NCBI RefSeq assembly: GCF_000372725.1
Contig: NW_005197426.1
Location: 203,599 to 267,598 of the forward strand
Reading direction: 5' to 3'
Source of the DNA: Emiliania huxleyi CCMP1516
Taxonomy: Eukaryota > Haptophyta > Isochrysidales > Noelaerhabdaceae
DNA: 64,000 bases
Part shown: in pieces, positions 9,215-19,847 of the stretch
Layout: every line of letters begins with the position of its first letter
Position numbering within the stretch: position 1 is the stretch's first letter
Translations under genes and position numbers: made by a program
The notes under the pieces: model-generated
Seen by the model: the letters and a program-made list of their open reading frames with translations, nothing else
Database searches by the model: none
What the model was told of the DNA's origin: nothing

Positions 9215-11262
9215 TCACAGCGCACCCCCCTCTGCGGGCGGATGCTGCCGACGAGCTGCGTTGAGCAGAGACGCCTCGGTCCCAACTGGGGGCAGCGAAT
9301 GGAGCAACGCATCCCAATCGACAGCGCACCTCACCGCGTGTTCCGCGAGGCACGCGTGCGCCGCAAAGTCAACCTCCGGATTTGACGGGCTGCTTCTGCC
9401 AGCGCTCGCATCGGCTCTTCCCACCGCCGTCAAGCTGCTCACGGCACCGGCGAGCGAGGTGGGGCAGTCTTGCAGCGCCCGCCGCGCGAGCAGGGGCCAA
9501 CCCTCGTGCGAGCCTGCCGCCACGACCTCTGCCGCCGCCGCTGCTTGCCAGCCGCGGGCTTGCTCCACCAGCCCTGCCGGCGCGCAGAGGGCCAGCAACG
9601 AGAGCAGGCACAGGCCGACGCCCGTGAGTCCGTCTCTTTCGGCAGCATCGGCACCAGCGTCAGGGCTGTCGCCGTGCGACGCGAAGCGCTCGATCGCCGC
9701 GGGGCAGTGGACCGAGATCACGCAGAGAAGAAAGACGAGGTCCGCCTTTTGTCGTTGCGGATCGAGCGGCCGCACGCGCCGCCCGTGCACCCACCGGGCT
9801 CCGATAACGGAGAGCAACGCTCGCCCCAACACACAGAGGAGGATGGACCGCCACTCGCCGGGTGCGTGTTGGCGGAGCTCGGCTCGAGCCCCACTGACGA
9901 GGAGAGCCATGTGGAGGAGATTGGCGGAAACTCCCTCGCGTGCCTGCGGCCCTTCCGCGAGTGCGCCCATCACGCACAAGCCCGCGTGCGTCTGGCACAA
10001 CTCGCCGCGCAGCGCCTCTGCTGTGCGAGCAATCTCGCTCCGCGACGCCTGGAACGAGGACACTGCCGCAATCTGTGGGCGGGAGTCGGCGAGGCTGTCG
10101 AGGAAACACGAGATGCCCCGCGCCGAGGCGAGCAGGGCGCACAGCACGCGCGTCGGGAGCGTTGCGGTGCGGCGGTCCGGGTTTGACGAGATGACATCTG
10201 ATGAGACGGCGATGAGGTGCGCCGAAAGGGCAGCCACCGCGTCGTAGAGCGAATCTGCCAACGTTTGATTGAGTGCCGGCAGATGCGTGAAGAGAGCGTC
10301 GGTAGCGTGCAGCCGCAGAGAGGCGAGCACCGTTGCGCACGAGCCCAAGATGGGCTCTCGGCCTGTCGCCGTCATTGCTGGCAGAGTCTGCTTGAGACAT
10401 GCAACGTCCCGCCGCTCTTCGACCGACAGCGCTCGCGACACCAGCCGGCCCACGTGCGACTGCAGCGCCGTTTGCAAGGCCGAGAGGTGTGGGGCGAGCA
10501 GCTCGGCCGCTGCGAGGCCTTCCCAGAGGGAGCGCGCCTTCATGCGAGATGGTAGGATCGGCATTGTTCGAATGCAATCAGCCACGGAGTCGACCGCGCT
10601 TGCAATCCCGTTTGCGACTAGCCACGGCAACGGCCAGTCGACGGTGCTGCTCCTGCTACAGGTTCGCAGCGGGTCTCCACCGGTGGAGCCAATTTTGGCG
10701 GAAATGGAGGCCGCGTTGCCTTTGGCCTCTCTCACGAGCCGAGGCATGTAGGCATCGAGTAGACCATCAGCGAGCGACATCGTGAGCGCACTGTCGCTCG
10801 ACAGCTGGTGCAGCAGCTCCACGTCTTTGGTTAGATGGTCGCATGTGGCAGCGGCGAGCGACTGCAGCAGGCACACCTAGGGGTTGGTTCAGGTTCTGTT
10901 ACTGCCTCAGATCAGCACGTGCGGGAGAGCGTTGCAAGTCTGCTCACCGGCTCCGCACCCAAGCTGACGCCGCGAAGTGCTTGCGGCTGTACGACATCCA
11001 GGTCAGCTTCGCGTCGCTCCAGGTAGAGAATCCACGCACGCTCCACGCCGGCGAGCACTGCAGCACATCGCGTCAACTTTGGACACGCCGCGGGGTCGCT
11101 TCGTGCGAGAAGGAGCGAAATGATGTCAAAGAGGTGACGTGCGTCGGCTTCCAGCGACTCGCCGTCGAGCGGCCCGCTTTCGAGGATCAGATTTAGCGCC
11201 TCGTCGGTGCAGGTGTTTAGGAGAGAACGTGCGCGCCGCACGTCGAGCCTACGAACCGCCAT
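9215..11262 (-). CDS. Unknown helical protein, two exons
   Basis: Exon 1 is 11262-10948 (ATG at 11262, MAVRRLDVRRARSLL) and exon 2 is 10876-9215, giving about 658 aa. The intron 10877-10947 is a 71-bp GT-AG intron with matching phase (GAEP|VCLLQSL). The protein is Ala/Leu/Ser-rich and predicted mostly helical, resembling HEAT- or armadillo-like scaffolds, with no catalytic motif that I recognise. Conserved-looking patches include DLVFLLCVISVHCPAAIERF and VLCALLASARGISCFLDSL. It is head-to-head with the tRNase Z gene, whose start lies 327 bp away, so the two may share a promoter region. Family unknown. Confidence 0.65.
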
Positions 11263-11588
11263 CTCTGGTCTCGGCTGTAACGCGCGAGGCTTCGAATTCA
11301 TCTCATTTCGTTGTATGTGGCTCAACCGGAGGAACTCTGGAGGTCACTAGAGACCCACACCGAATCGCTACATCACCACAACCACCAAGTCGGATACAAG
11401 TCGATGCCAGAAAGAAAGAAAAAAGCGAGGGATGGGAAAAAGAAAGAAAGAAAACAGACACCCCAAGGGAGGGATGGGAGAACGGCACGCCGCCACCACA
11501 CAGGGATTTTAATAAGGGATGGGAGCGCGGAACTCCGGCGTCAACTTCTTTTTCCCGCTTGCAGGCTCGTCCGACGAGCCTCCCGACC
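11262..11588. promoter_or_regulatory. Divergent intergenic region with pyrimidine/purine repeat
   Basis: This separates the unknown minus-strand gene from tRNase Z. Positions about 11405-11522 contain GAAAGAAAGAAAACAGACA, CCCAAGGGAGGGATGGGAG and GCCGCCACCACACAGGGATT. The same blocks appear in reverse complement at about 59045-59130, so this is a dispersed repeat. The purine tract alone recurs near 8990-9030, 17165-17190, 26395-26420, 30660-30690 and 41860-41880. Confidence 0.5.
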
Positions 11589-14500
11589 ATGCCGAGCGCA
11601 CGCAAGAACATCAGCTCAGCCTACGTGCAGGTGCTTGGCTCCGGGTCGTGGGACCTCCCGGCGGGACTGCTGCTCTTTTGCGACGGCGCACAGGCCTCGG
11701 TCGTGCTCTGCAACATCGGCGAGGGCTCGCAGCGCTTCTGCGGCGAGCACCGGCTCAAGGTCGCCTCTCGCCTCCGCGACGTGCTGCTCACCCGGCTGAC
11801 CTGGGAGACGATGGGCGGCCTGCCCGGAATGCTCTTTACGCTGCAAGACGCGGGGCGCGGCGGCGCTGCTGCCGTGCATGGGCCTGCAGGCCTCGGCAGC
11901 CTGGTCCGATCCTTCCGGCACTTCATGGGTGCCGGGCCGCTGCCGCGGCGAGTGTGCGAGGTGGTGGACGGGTCCGTCGCCGCGCTCGCCGAGAGCGGCA
12001 TCGAGGCGACTCCCATCGTCCTCGGCGCATCGACGTCAGTACTCGGAGCCGCCGCCGCCGCCGCCGCTCCCGCCGCCTCTGCCGCCTCTGCCGCCTCTGC
12101 CGCCTCCGCCGCTCCTATCGCCGCCGCCACCACCACTTCCGCCGCCGCCGGCATCGCCAGCACCGCCGCCGAGGGCGTGGGTCAGAAGCGGCCTCGCGAG
12201 GAAGAGGGCGGCGGTGTGCGCAATGGTGTCGGAGTCGGCGGCTGCGGCGGCGGGAGCGGCGGCGGCGGCGGGAGCAGCGGCGGCGGCGGGAGCGGCGGCG
12301 GCGGCACTCAGCCGCCCGAGTCAGTGCTCGGGGAGTTGGGTGACCTGAGCAGAGAGCCGGTCTGCGTCTGCTGGCTCCTTCGCATGCCGGCCGTCCCGCC
12401 AAAGTTCGACGCGGCCGCAGCAAAGGCGCTTGGCGTGCCCAGCGGTCCGCTGCGAGGGAAGCTGTGCGCAGGGCAGTGCGTGGCGCTAGCCGACGGCTCC
12501 GAGGTGAGGCCAGAGCAGGTGCTGCGGGGCGGTTCCGCCGGCGAGGAGCTGCTGCTCGTCGACGTCGCCTCCCCCTCGCAGCTCTGCGAGTTGCGCCGCC
12601 ATCCTCTCCTCTCCGCAGACCGCCTCGCCGCCCTCTCCGCCGTCGTCCACCTCACGCCCGCCGCGGTCGCCGCCACGGCAGCGTACCGCGCCTTTTGCGG
12701 CGCGCTGCCCGCGGCGGCGCGGCAACTGCTACTGCACGGCTCCCCGCCGCCGCGGCGGTTCGCCTTTGTCGCTTCGGCGAGGCTGCAGCTGAAGCTGGGC
12801 GCCCTCGGCTCGGGAGGTGCGCTTGTGCTCGTGTGCTGCGCGCCCCTCTTCAGCGTGCGCACTTTCTTTTCTAGGCGCCCTCAACTCGGAGGTCTTCCCG
12901 CCGCCGCGAGGGCTCGCCTGCGACGGCGGGGACGGCGGCGAGCGGTCGGAGCTGCGCAGAGAGAGCGGCGGCGCCGACTTGCACGAGGGGGAGACGCCGA
13001 CCCTCTCCTCCGTCAGCTGGCGAGTTGTGACCAGGCGCCGACTTGCACGAGGGAGAGATGCTGACGCGGCTCGTGCTGCGGCCGCTCGAGCGGGCGGAGA
13101 CTAGCCGAGACTGGCCGGACTAGCCGAGATCAGCCGAGATCGCCACGTGCTGCGGCCGCTCGAGCGGGGTTTCGTGCACGGACGAGGCCTGGAGCAGGAC
13201 GCCAGAGGCTTGGGAGAGTATCCATTCCGGCGGAGTCCAGCTGATTGGCATAGAGGCCGAGGAGCTGTGACTGAAGCACGGCACGGCTGTGAACAGGCGG
13301 GTGTGCACCGCGAGGAGGAGGCGCGGCTGCAGCGGTGGGTCACCTCCGCCGGGTGCCAGGTCACATTTCGGTGCCGTGTCGCCTCCTCGGACACACATTT
13401 CGGGGCCGTGACGGCGATGCCTCGTGTCTTAGGTCTCCCTCTCCCCCGCCGAGCTCCGCTCCGAGGTCGGCGCCCTCGAGGCGCTGCGCTCTCAGCTGCG
13501 CGCGCTGCCGCCGCCGCTGCTCGAGCCGCAAGGTTCGTGGCAGGCGCAGTTGCGTTCGTTGCCCGCCGCGGCTTCCGAGGCCACGTCGGGGGAGGGTGCA
13601 CGCGCGAGCGGCGAGGGTGGGGCGGCCGAGGCGGAGGCGGAGATGGAGGGGGCGGCGGGGGCGGATGGGGCGGATGGTGCGGGAGAGCCGGCGGAGGGGG
13701 CGGATGGTGCAGGAGAGCCGGCGGAGGGGGCGGAGGGGGCGGGAGACGCAGCGGTGCTCCAGAGCCGCGCGCAGCTGCACTTTTTCGGCACTGGGGCGGC
13801 GATGCCGGCAAAGTACCGCAACGTGAGCTCGTTCCTTCTCCAGCTGCCGGCCCGCCACGGCGGCGGCGACGGTGGTCACGGCAGGGGTGGTGGTGGAGAC
13901 GGCGGCGGTGTTGGCGGCGGCGGCGGCGGCGAGAGTGGCCTCCTCTTTGACGCCGGGGAAGGCACGCTGGCAATGCTGCGCCGCCGGTTCGGCGCCGCTG
14001 CCGACGAGGTAGTCGCTGCTCTCTCGCTGCCCCCCCCACACGTCACGGCCCTTGCAGAGCAACCGCCGCGGGGGCTCCTGCTTGCGTCGAGACGTGGGGA
14101 TGCGGGGAGCAGCCCCCCCCAACGCCGACTCGGAGTGCCGCGCCACTCTACCCTCCCTTTCCTAAGGTGGTCCGCGCTCTCGCGCTGGTCTGGATCTCGC
14201 ACTTGCACGCCGACCACCACCTCGGCCTGCGCCCCAGATGCGGAGCTGACTCTCCCTGCACTCCTCCCCCTTGCCGTGTGCCCGTAGCCCTTGTGTGATT
14301 CGCGCGATGCTACGAGCACCCTGCACGCCGCCTGCACGTCGCCGTCGTCGCACCCTCATTTGCCCTTGCGTTCGTACACTAGGCCTGGTGCGGCTGCTCG
14401 AGCTGCGGTGTGCGCTGCGCCAGAGGCCTCGGGAGCTCCTCGAACGCTCCTCGGAAGCTCCTCGCACCCCTCGGGCTAGGTCCGCACGCCCCGGCGCGGC

Positions 14501-16017
14501 GCCTTTGCTGGTGGTCGGCCCGCACGCGCTCGGCGTTTGGCTTCGCGAGGCCACCGCTCCCCCCCGCTCCCCCCCCCATCGATGCGGGGTAGTCCCCATC
14601 GCCACACTCGCTGCTGCGGCCACGATGCCGCGGGAAGACGCCGCTCCACCCACACGAGAGCTCACGACTGAGGCACGGCGGCAGGCCTCACACGCGACAG
14701 TGTCGTGACGGCCGCTGTCTGCGCGCCGCAGGCCGCCGCGCGGCTTCACTCCCCGGTTGAGTTCCGCTTTGTGCACTGCGGCGCGGCCGGCGCCGACGCG
14801 GCGGTCTGCGCGGCGACCCGGCGGCATGGGCTCTCCGGAGATGACCCGAGATGACTCGAGATCGCCCAAGAGTAGGTCTGTGCGGCGATCCGGCGGCTGG
14901 GGTGCAGCTGGCTCGCGTCGACGCGCGTGGATCACTGCGCGGACTCGTGGGGCGTCGCGCTGCAGCACTCGGAGGGGTGGGGTCTCGTCTACTCTGGCGA
15001 CACGCGGCCGTGCGAGCGGCGCGTGCAGCTAGACGCCGACTGCAGACCCCGCGTATTCAGAGACGTGTCCCCACTGCATTCCTCCGCTTTCCCTGCATGT
15101 GTCGCCCTTGGCGCTCACGCGGTCCGACATCCTTTCCCTGCAGGCTCGTGCAGCTCGGCAAGACGCTGCTGCCGGGCTGCCGGATCCTCGTCCACGAGGC
15201 CTCTTCCTAGACACTTCCTAGACACTTCCTAGACACTTCCTAGACACTTCCTAGACACTTCCTAGACACTGCCGGATCCTCGTCCACGAGGCCTCTCGCG
15301 ACGACGCCGAGGGCACGGCGACACGCTCTAGGACATGTCCGGGAGAGGTCGTGGACGCGCCCTCTAGGCGACCTTCGACGACACCGAGGGCATGGCGGCC
15401 GAAGCGGAGGCGCGTCGCCACTCGACTGTCGGCGAGGCGCTCGACGTCGGCGCGCGGATGGGCGCGTGGCGCGTGCTGCTCACGCACTTTTCGCAGCGCT
15501 ACCCAAAGCTGACCGACGTGGGCGGAGGTCTGCCACCCCCCCCCCTCAAACCCCCCGACCCCCCCCGACCCCCCCCCCCCCCACACACACCACACCACGC
15601 GCACTGGGGCCTTGCACTTTCATTATCGGACTCCTTCGGTCGCGGAGTCGCGGGCCTTGCCTGGCCCTTTCCTAACCAGTGTGGAGGAGCTTCCCCGCAC
15701 CTGACCTGACCTTAGGCTTGCCCGCCGCCGGAGCCATCCTCGCCTTCGACCTGATGAGCGTCCCCTTCCGGTGACCCCCCCACGTGCGAGTAGTATTTGT
15801 CCCATTCCTTGCTTCCCTCCGATCCCGCCCACTCCCCCACGGCCGCAGGCTTCTCCCCGCCTTGCCCCGCCTCACGCCCGCGCTGCTCTGCCTCTTTGCC
15901 GACGAGCTCGCCTCTGCGGGCGACGCCACCGACGCGACGGTGGGCGCGTCCGTGGACAGGGAGGTGGACGCGCCTGTCGCCGCCGGTGACAGCGGAGCAC
16001 CACCCTCTACCGTCTGA
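11589..16017 (+). CDS. ELAC2: Ribonuclease Z, long form (tRNase Z / ELAC2-like)
   Basis: Endonuclease that removes 3' trailers from pre-tRNAs. Thirteen phase-consistent exons: 11589-12798, 12875-12970, 13035-13093, 13433-14008, 14167-14224, 14383-14425, 14480-14549, 14732-14803, 14876-15018, 15144-15198, 15368-15527, 15716-15770, 15849-16017. The N-terminal half is the degenerate metallo-beta-lactamase domain typical of the long form (VLGSGSWDLPAG, NIGEGSQRFCGEH, TWETMGGLPGM) and carries a low-complexity Ala/Gly insert near 12050-12300. The catalytic half has FFGTGAAMPAKYRNVS, the zinc motif SHLHADHHLGL, YSGDTRPC, the HEATFDDTEGMAAEA stretch, LTHFSQRY and AFDLM. Eight introns have GC donors and four GT. 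A GT donor at 12817 is an alternative end for exon 1. All key metal ligands are present. Confidence 0.93.
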
Positions 16018-16525
16018 GAGGCAGTGTCGCACCCTGGTGCCTGGAGCGCCTTGGCCCTAGGCGAGAACCGAGAGATCTCTGAGAGTGAGACTCGACATGG
16101 ACTCGAGCTCATGCCTCACATGGTCGTGTGGTGTGCGCGTCCCCGCCGCGCGCCGCGCCCCCCCCCCCCCCACCCCCCCGCCCCGCGGGCGCGCGCGTCG
16201 GCCTCGGGGTGTGGGAGGCCTGGCCTTGGCGTTTTGTGGGAGAGCCTGGCCTGGCGTTTTAAACAAATGAGAAATGTACGTAGTAAACTGCCGGGGCCGT
16301 CTATGACTAGCCGACCTCACCCGCCCGCCACACCACAAAACACCGAACAACAAGGAAGATGCGTCCACACAGCTACCATGGCACAAACGCGCGTCTCGAG
16401 CAGCGGGAGAATCCGCGCGCTCCATCCTCGGGACCGCCGCTCTAGTAGTGGCGGCCTCTCTCTCCGAGACCAAGCGGCGGCGGCGCGCACGCGAGCTGCG
16501 CACAACAGATGCTCCGCGCGCGCGC

Positions 16526-16996
16526 TCAAGAGATGTCGCCCGTCTCTGTCAAGCTGTGGTGCAGCAGCGGGCCCGAGAAGAGCAGGGAGGATAGCCGCCG
16601 CCCTGCCCCTGCCTCGGCCGGCGGCGGCGGTGGCGACGCGCTGCTGCTCTCGCTGCTGCCGGTGACTGTGCTCGCCGCACCCGCCGCGCTGCCGGCCGAT
16701 GTGACAACGGGAATGACGATTGCAAGGACGATGATGATGCAGACACAGCCGATGAGCAGGTTCATCTTCATGTTGGCGCACCACATCTTCTTCTTCACCG
16801 CGCGCGACGTCTTTTGGAACGATTTGGCCTGCGACGCGAGGGCCGAAGACTTGTCCTCGAGCACCTCGGTCTTGTCGATATTGGCAAGCATGACATCGAC
16901 GTTCTCTTGCATAATGCCGCGCACGCCCTGCACCTGCATCTGCACCTGCTCCACGCTCGGCCCCGGGCGTGCCCCGTACTCTGGAGGCTGCGGCAT
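16526..16996 (-). CDS. VAMP/synaptobrevin-like SNARE
   Basis: Single-exon protein of 156 aa. A SNARE helix at about residues 15-72 (VEQVQMQVQGVRGIMQENVD ... SFQKTSRAVKKKMWCANMKM) is followed by a strongly hydrophobic membrane anchor (LLIGCVCIIIVLAIVIPVV). The layout matches a vesicle R-SNARE. Aligning by the helix end (KKKMW) puts Asn in MLANIDK where the zero-layer Arg normally sits, so this is an atypical member. A luminal tail of about 55 residues, Ser/Pro-rich, follows the anchor and is unusually long. The AAAATTCTTTT box lies about 55 bp upstream of the ATG (17049-17059). Function in membrane fusion is inferred from the family. Confidence 0.8.
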   Translation of the reverse strand: MPQPPEYGARPGPSVEQVQMQVQGVRGIMQENVDVMLANIDKTEVLEDKSSALASQAKSFQKTSRAVKKKMWCANMKMNLLIGCVCIIIVLAIVIPVVTSAGSAAGAASTVTGSSESSSASPPPPPAEAGAGRRLSSLLFSGPLLHHSLTETGDIS

Positions 16997-17555
16997 GCCG
17001 CGGCTTGGTTTTGCGCAGACGGGGCCTGGTGCTCTCCTTGTTGTTCCAAAAGAATTTTGACCCCAAAGCGATATGCCCTGTCCGCCTTGCGTTGTTTCAT
17101 AACATCGAAGGCTAAGCTCAAAGAATTTTACGGCGGGAGATTCTCATTTAAGCGGGTCGGTCCTTGGGTTGTGTGTTTTCTTTCTTTTCTTTCAGCGGGT
17201 CGGTCACACGCTCCTCGTTTCTCTCCTTTCGCTTCATCCTCTTGTCGCGTCGCTCTCCTCTGCCTCGTCCTGCGAGAGATTTTCCTATAAATTCCTCATT
17301 CAATTGCGTGTTTTCTTTCTTTCTTTCTACTTTCTTTCATTTTGCGCGGTAATCGCGGACTGGCGCGGACTAGAAGAATTTCCTTTCCACTGTACAAGCC
17401 CCTCTCACAGCAGACTGGCTCGGACTGGCACCACAATAGGCACGGCAGGCGACGGCCCCTCATGGACAAGAAGAAAACGCAGATTCGGCAAGAAAAATAT
17501 CCTCCCTTGGGGCAAGGCGGCAGTAGAGTAAAAGTCCGAGCCCGATGGCGATGCC

Positions 17556-18980
17556 TCACTGCCCCGGCGCCAACGCCTCGACCTTCTTTGGCAGCAGTTG
17601 GTTCGACTGGTCCTCCCCGTGGCCTAGGCGGCCCCCAGCTCCATAGCCGCAGCTCCAGGCAGCACCGTTGGCGGTGATGGCGAGGCTGTGGCTATATCCA
17701 GCCGACACAGCGATGACGTGCTGCCCCGCCAAGGCCTCGACCTTCTTCGGCTGCAGCTGGCGCTGCGCGTCGCCGTGGCCCAGCTGGCCATAGTAGCCAC
17801 CGCCCCAGCTCCAGACGCCACCGTCGGCGGTGAGGGCGAGGCTGTGGTTGCCTCCAGCCGACAGAGCGACAACGCGCTGGCCATCAAAGGCCTCGATCTT
17901 CTTGGGCAGCTGCCTCTGCGTGTCGCCGTGGCCCAGCTGGCCATAGTAGCCACCGCCCCAGCTCCAGACGGCGCCGTCGGCGGTTAGGGCGAGGCTGTGG
18001 GCCTTTCCAGCCGACACAGCGACGACGCGCTGCCCAGCCAAGGCCTCGATCTTCTTGGGCAGCAGCTGGTCCTGCTCGTCGCCGTGGCCCAGCTGGCCAG
18101 AGGCTCCATAGCCCCAGCTCCAGACGCTGCCGTCGGCGGTGACGGCGAGACTGTGGTTCTCTCCGGCCGACACGGCGACGACGTGCCGCTCTGCGAACGC
18201 CACGATCTCCTTGGGCAGCAGCTGGGTCTGCTGGTCGCCGTGGCCCAACCGGCCGCTGCGACCATAGCCCCAACTCCAAAGGGCGCCGGCGGCGGTGATG
18301 GCGAGGCTGTGGTGCTCTCCAGCCGACACAGCGACGACGCGCTGGCCAGCCAAGGCCTCGACCTTCTTTGGCAGCAGCCAGTCCTGCGCGTCGCCGTGGC
18401 CCAACTGGCCAAAGCCTCCATAGCCCCAGCTCCAGACAGAGCCGCTGCCGGTGAGGGCGAGGCTGTGCGCTCTTCCAACCGACACGCTCACGGCACGCTC
18501 GTCACCCAGCGTCGAAGGGAGGCGGGTGGGCGTGTTCAGCTGCGTCATGCCCTCGCCGTGACCGAGCAGTCCTGGCGACCAACCCTCCGAGCCGCACGAC
18601 GAGAGCCGCCCCTCGCCGTCGATGAAGAGGCTGTGCCGTTCGCCTGCCGCCACCCTCGCCGGCGGGTTGGCCTCGCGCAGCAGCGCCGAATAGCACAGCC
18701 ACCGCACGGCGCAGCTCTCGCCCTCTGGCTGCGCCGGCAGCTCGAAGCCGCGCTCTTGCGCCCACAAGCGGATGGCCTCCAGCGCAAGCGAGGCGTGGAA
18801 GAGCAGCGAGACGGCCGCGACGCGAGCGATGTCGGCGGGGCTTTCGCAGCGAGAGACGACGCGCACGAGGAGGTCGGTGGGGAGGTCGAGGAGACGGGTG
18901 GGCGGCGGCGTGTCTGGCGAGGGCGCGGAGGTGGAGGCGGCGGCGAGGCGGCGCGAGCGGCGGCGCGGCGGGGTGGACAT
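17556..18980 (-). CDS. F-box/RCC1-repeat protein, paralogue 2
   Basis: Intronless, about 474 aa from the ATG at 18980 (MSTPPRRRSRR). The same plan as copy 1: F-box-like segment (LLDLPTDLLVRVVSRC), then RCC1 blades with SVWSWGYGxxGQLGHGD and SAGxxHSLAxTADG, ending VEALAPGQ. Upstream sits a diverged copy of the dispersed cassette (18990-19056). The blade sequences are nearly interchangeable between copies, suggesting recent duplication or gene conversion. Role as a ubiquitin-ligase adaptor is inferred from the F-box. Confidence 0.85.
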   Translation of the reverse strand: MSTPPRRRSRRLAAASTSAPSPDTPPPTRLLDLPTDLLVRVVSRCESPADIARVAAVSLLFHASLALEAIRLWAQERGFELPAQPEGESCAVRWLCYSALLREANPPARVAAGERHSLFIDGEGRLSSCGSEGWSPGLLGHGEGMTQLNTPTRLPSTLGDERAVSVSVGRAHSLALTGSGSVWSWGYGGFGQLGHGDAQDWLLPKKVEALAGQRVVAVSAGEHHSLAITAAGALWSWGYGRSGRLGHGDQQTQLLPKEIVAFAERHVVAVSAGENHSLAVTADGSVWSWGYGASGQLGHGDEQDQLLPKKIEALAGQRVVAVSAGKAHSLALTADGAVWSWGGGYYGQLGHGDTQRQLPKKIEAFDGQRVVALSAGGNHSLALTADGGVWSWGGGYYGQLGHGDAQRQLQPKKVEALAGQHVIAVSAGYSHSLAITANGAAWSCGYGAGGRLGHGEDQSNQLLPKKVEALAPGQ

Positions 18981-19056
18981 CGCGAGAAAAAGAATTTTTA
19001 GCTGCCTCGCACGACGCTGCGCACGGCACTGGCGCGCACTGGCACTAACACAGGTA
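18981..19056 (-). promoter_or_regulatory. Dispersed upstream cassette, copy 2
   Basis: Minus strand: TACCTGTGTTAGTGCCAGTG, CGCGCCAGTGCCGTGCGC, CGTCGTGCGAGG, then AAAAATTCTTTTTCTCGCG directly before the ATG at 18980. It matches the cassette upstream of RCC1 copy 1 with scattered substitutions. Confidence 0.6.
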
Positions 19057-19847
19057 CACCACGCGAGCCGCCACGGGGTTCGCAGAAAAAGAAGGAATGC
19101 TCCTGTGTCGAAATACCGTTCCCTCGCCGGCCGCCCCAACTCTGCTGGCACACGGCACCGTCGTCACTCAGCCGCGGAGAACAGGCGGTGCAGCGCGCGA
19201 AGCGCGCGCGATCTCGTACTTTCAAGGCTGGATCCGGCCATTCCAAGGGTATACCTTTGAGAATCCCCAGCGCCCCTCCCTCCTAGTCACACTCTCAATA
19301 TCTCGACTCTCCAACACGAAGTGCTGCGGTGGGGCTTGCCCCATTTCTTTTTTACTTTCTTTTTTTGGGCCCTGTGGGCACCCTACCTGTGTGTGTTCGA
19401 ACCTGTGTTTGTGTCACAAAGGACTGGGCCAGGAGGGCGACGGAGAAGGCGAGGTGGAATTTGTTGCGGGGAGGGAGGGCGGACAAACACGACGCCACGA
19501 CGACGACGACGATGCATTCCGCAGGGGCGTCCGGCTGACGCCGAGCAAGTTAGTGATCTGTGATCTCTATGTGTCGTTAGCGTTTTTCACTGGCACTGGC
19601 CTCTGCCCACCACTGGCAGTGGGCGGCACTGGCACTGGGCCACACACCGCACCAAACTTTCGGTTTCGCGATCGCGTTCCTGGTTGTGGTTCGTTGAATC
19701 AGACCAATCCACTGAACCTGGGAGAGGGCCGTACGTACGGAATCGTCTCTTACCACGCGCCCACAACACTGACGACGGGCGACACTGACAAACCCCACGC
19801 ACACATGCTCTCTGCCTCTCCTCGCTCGATCACACAACAAACTTCCC
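19057..19847. other. Intergenic region, no gene seen
   Basis: Between the RCC1 copy and the 3' end of the Pol I subunit gene. It contains tandem CACTGGCACTGG-like copies near 19590-19640 and a CGACGACGA run near 19500. Open frames show no conserved domain. It should hold the 3' UTR of the Pol I gene. Confidence 0.5.

Noticed and set aside
9261-10247. Plus-strand ORFs opposite the 9.2-kb gene
   Set aside because: They are antisense shadows of the minus-strand coding exon, caused by high GC.
12050-12300. Frameshift or intron in the tRNase Z low-complexity region
   Set aside because: The Ala/Gly-rich stretch stays open in the main frame and joins both halves of the domain, so it is kept as a coding insert.
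12799-12816. GT donor at 12817 as the end of tRNase Z exon 1
   Set aside because: It is phase-compatible, but the GC donor at 12799 gives the tighter match to the family (KLGALNSEVF) and fits the duplication rule; kept only as an alternative.
14876-15018. Apparent frameshift in tRNase Z between VQLARVDA and VDHCADSW
   Set aside because: Starting the exon at 14876 (GTCTGTGCGG) gives one open frame, CAAIRRLGCSWLASTRVDHC, so no frameshift is needed.
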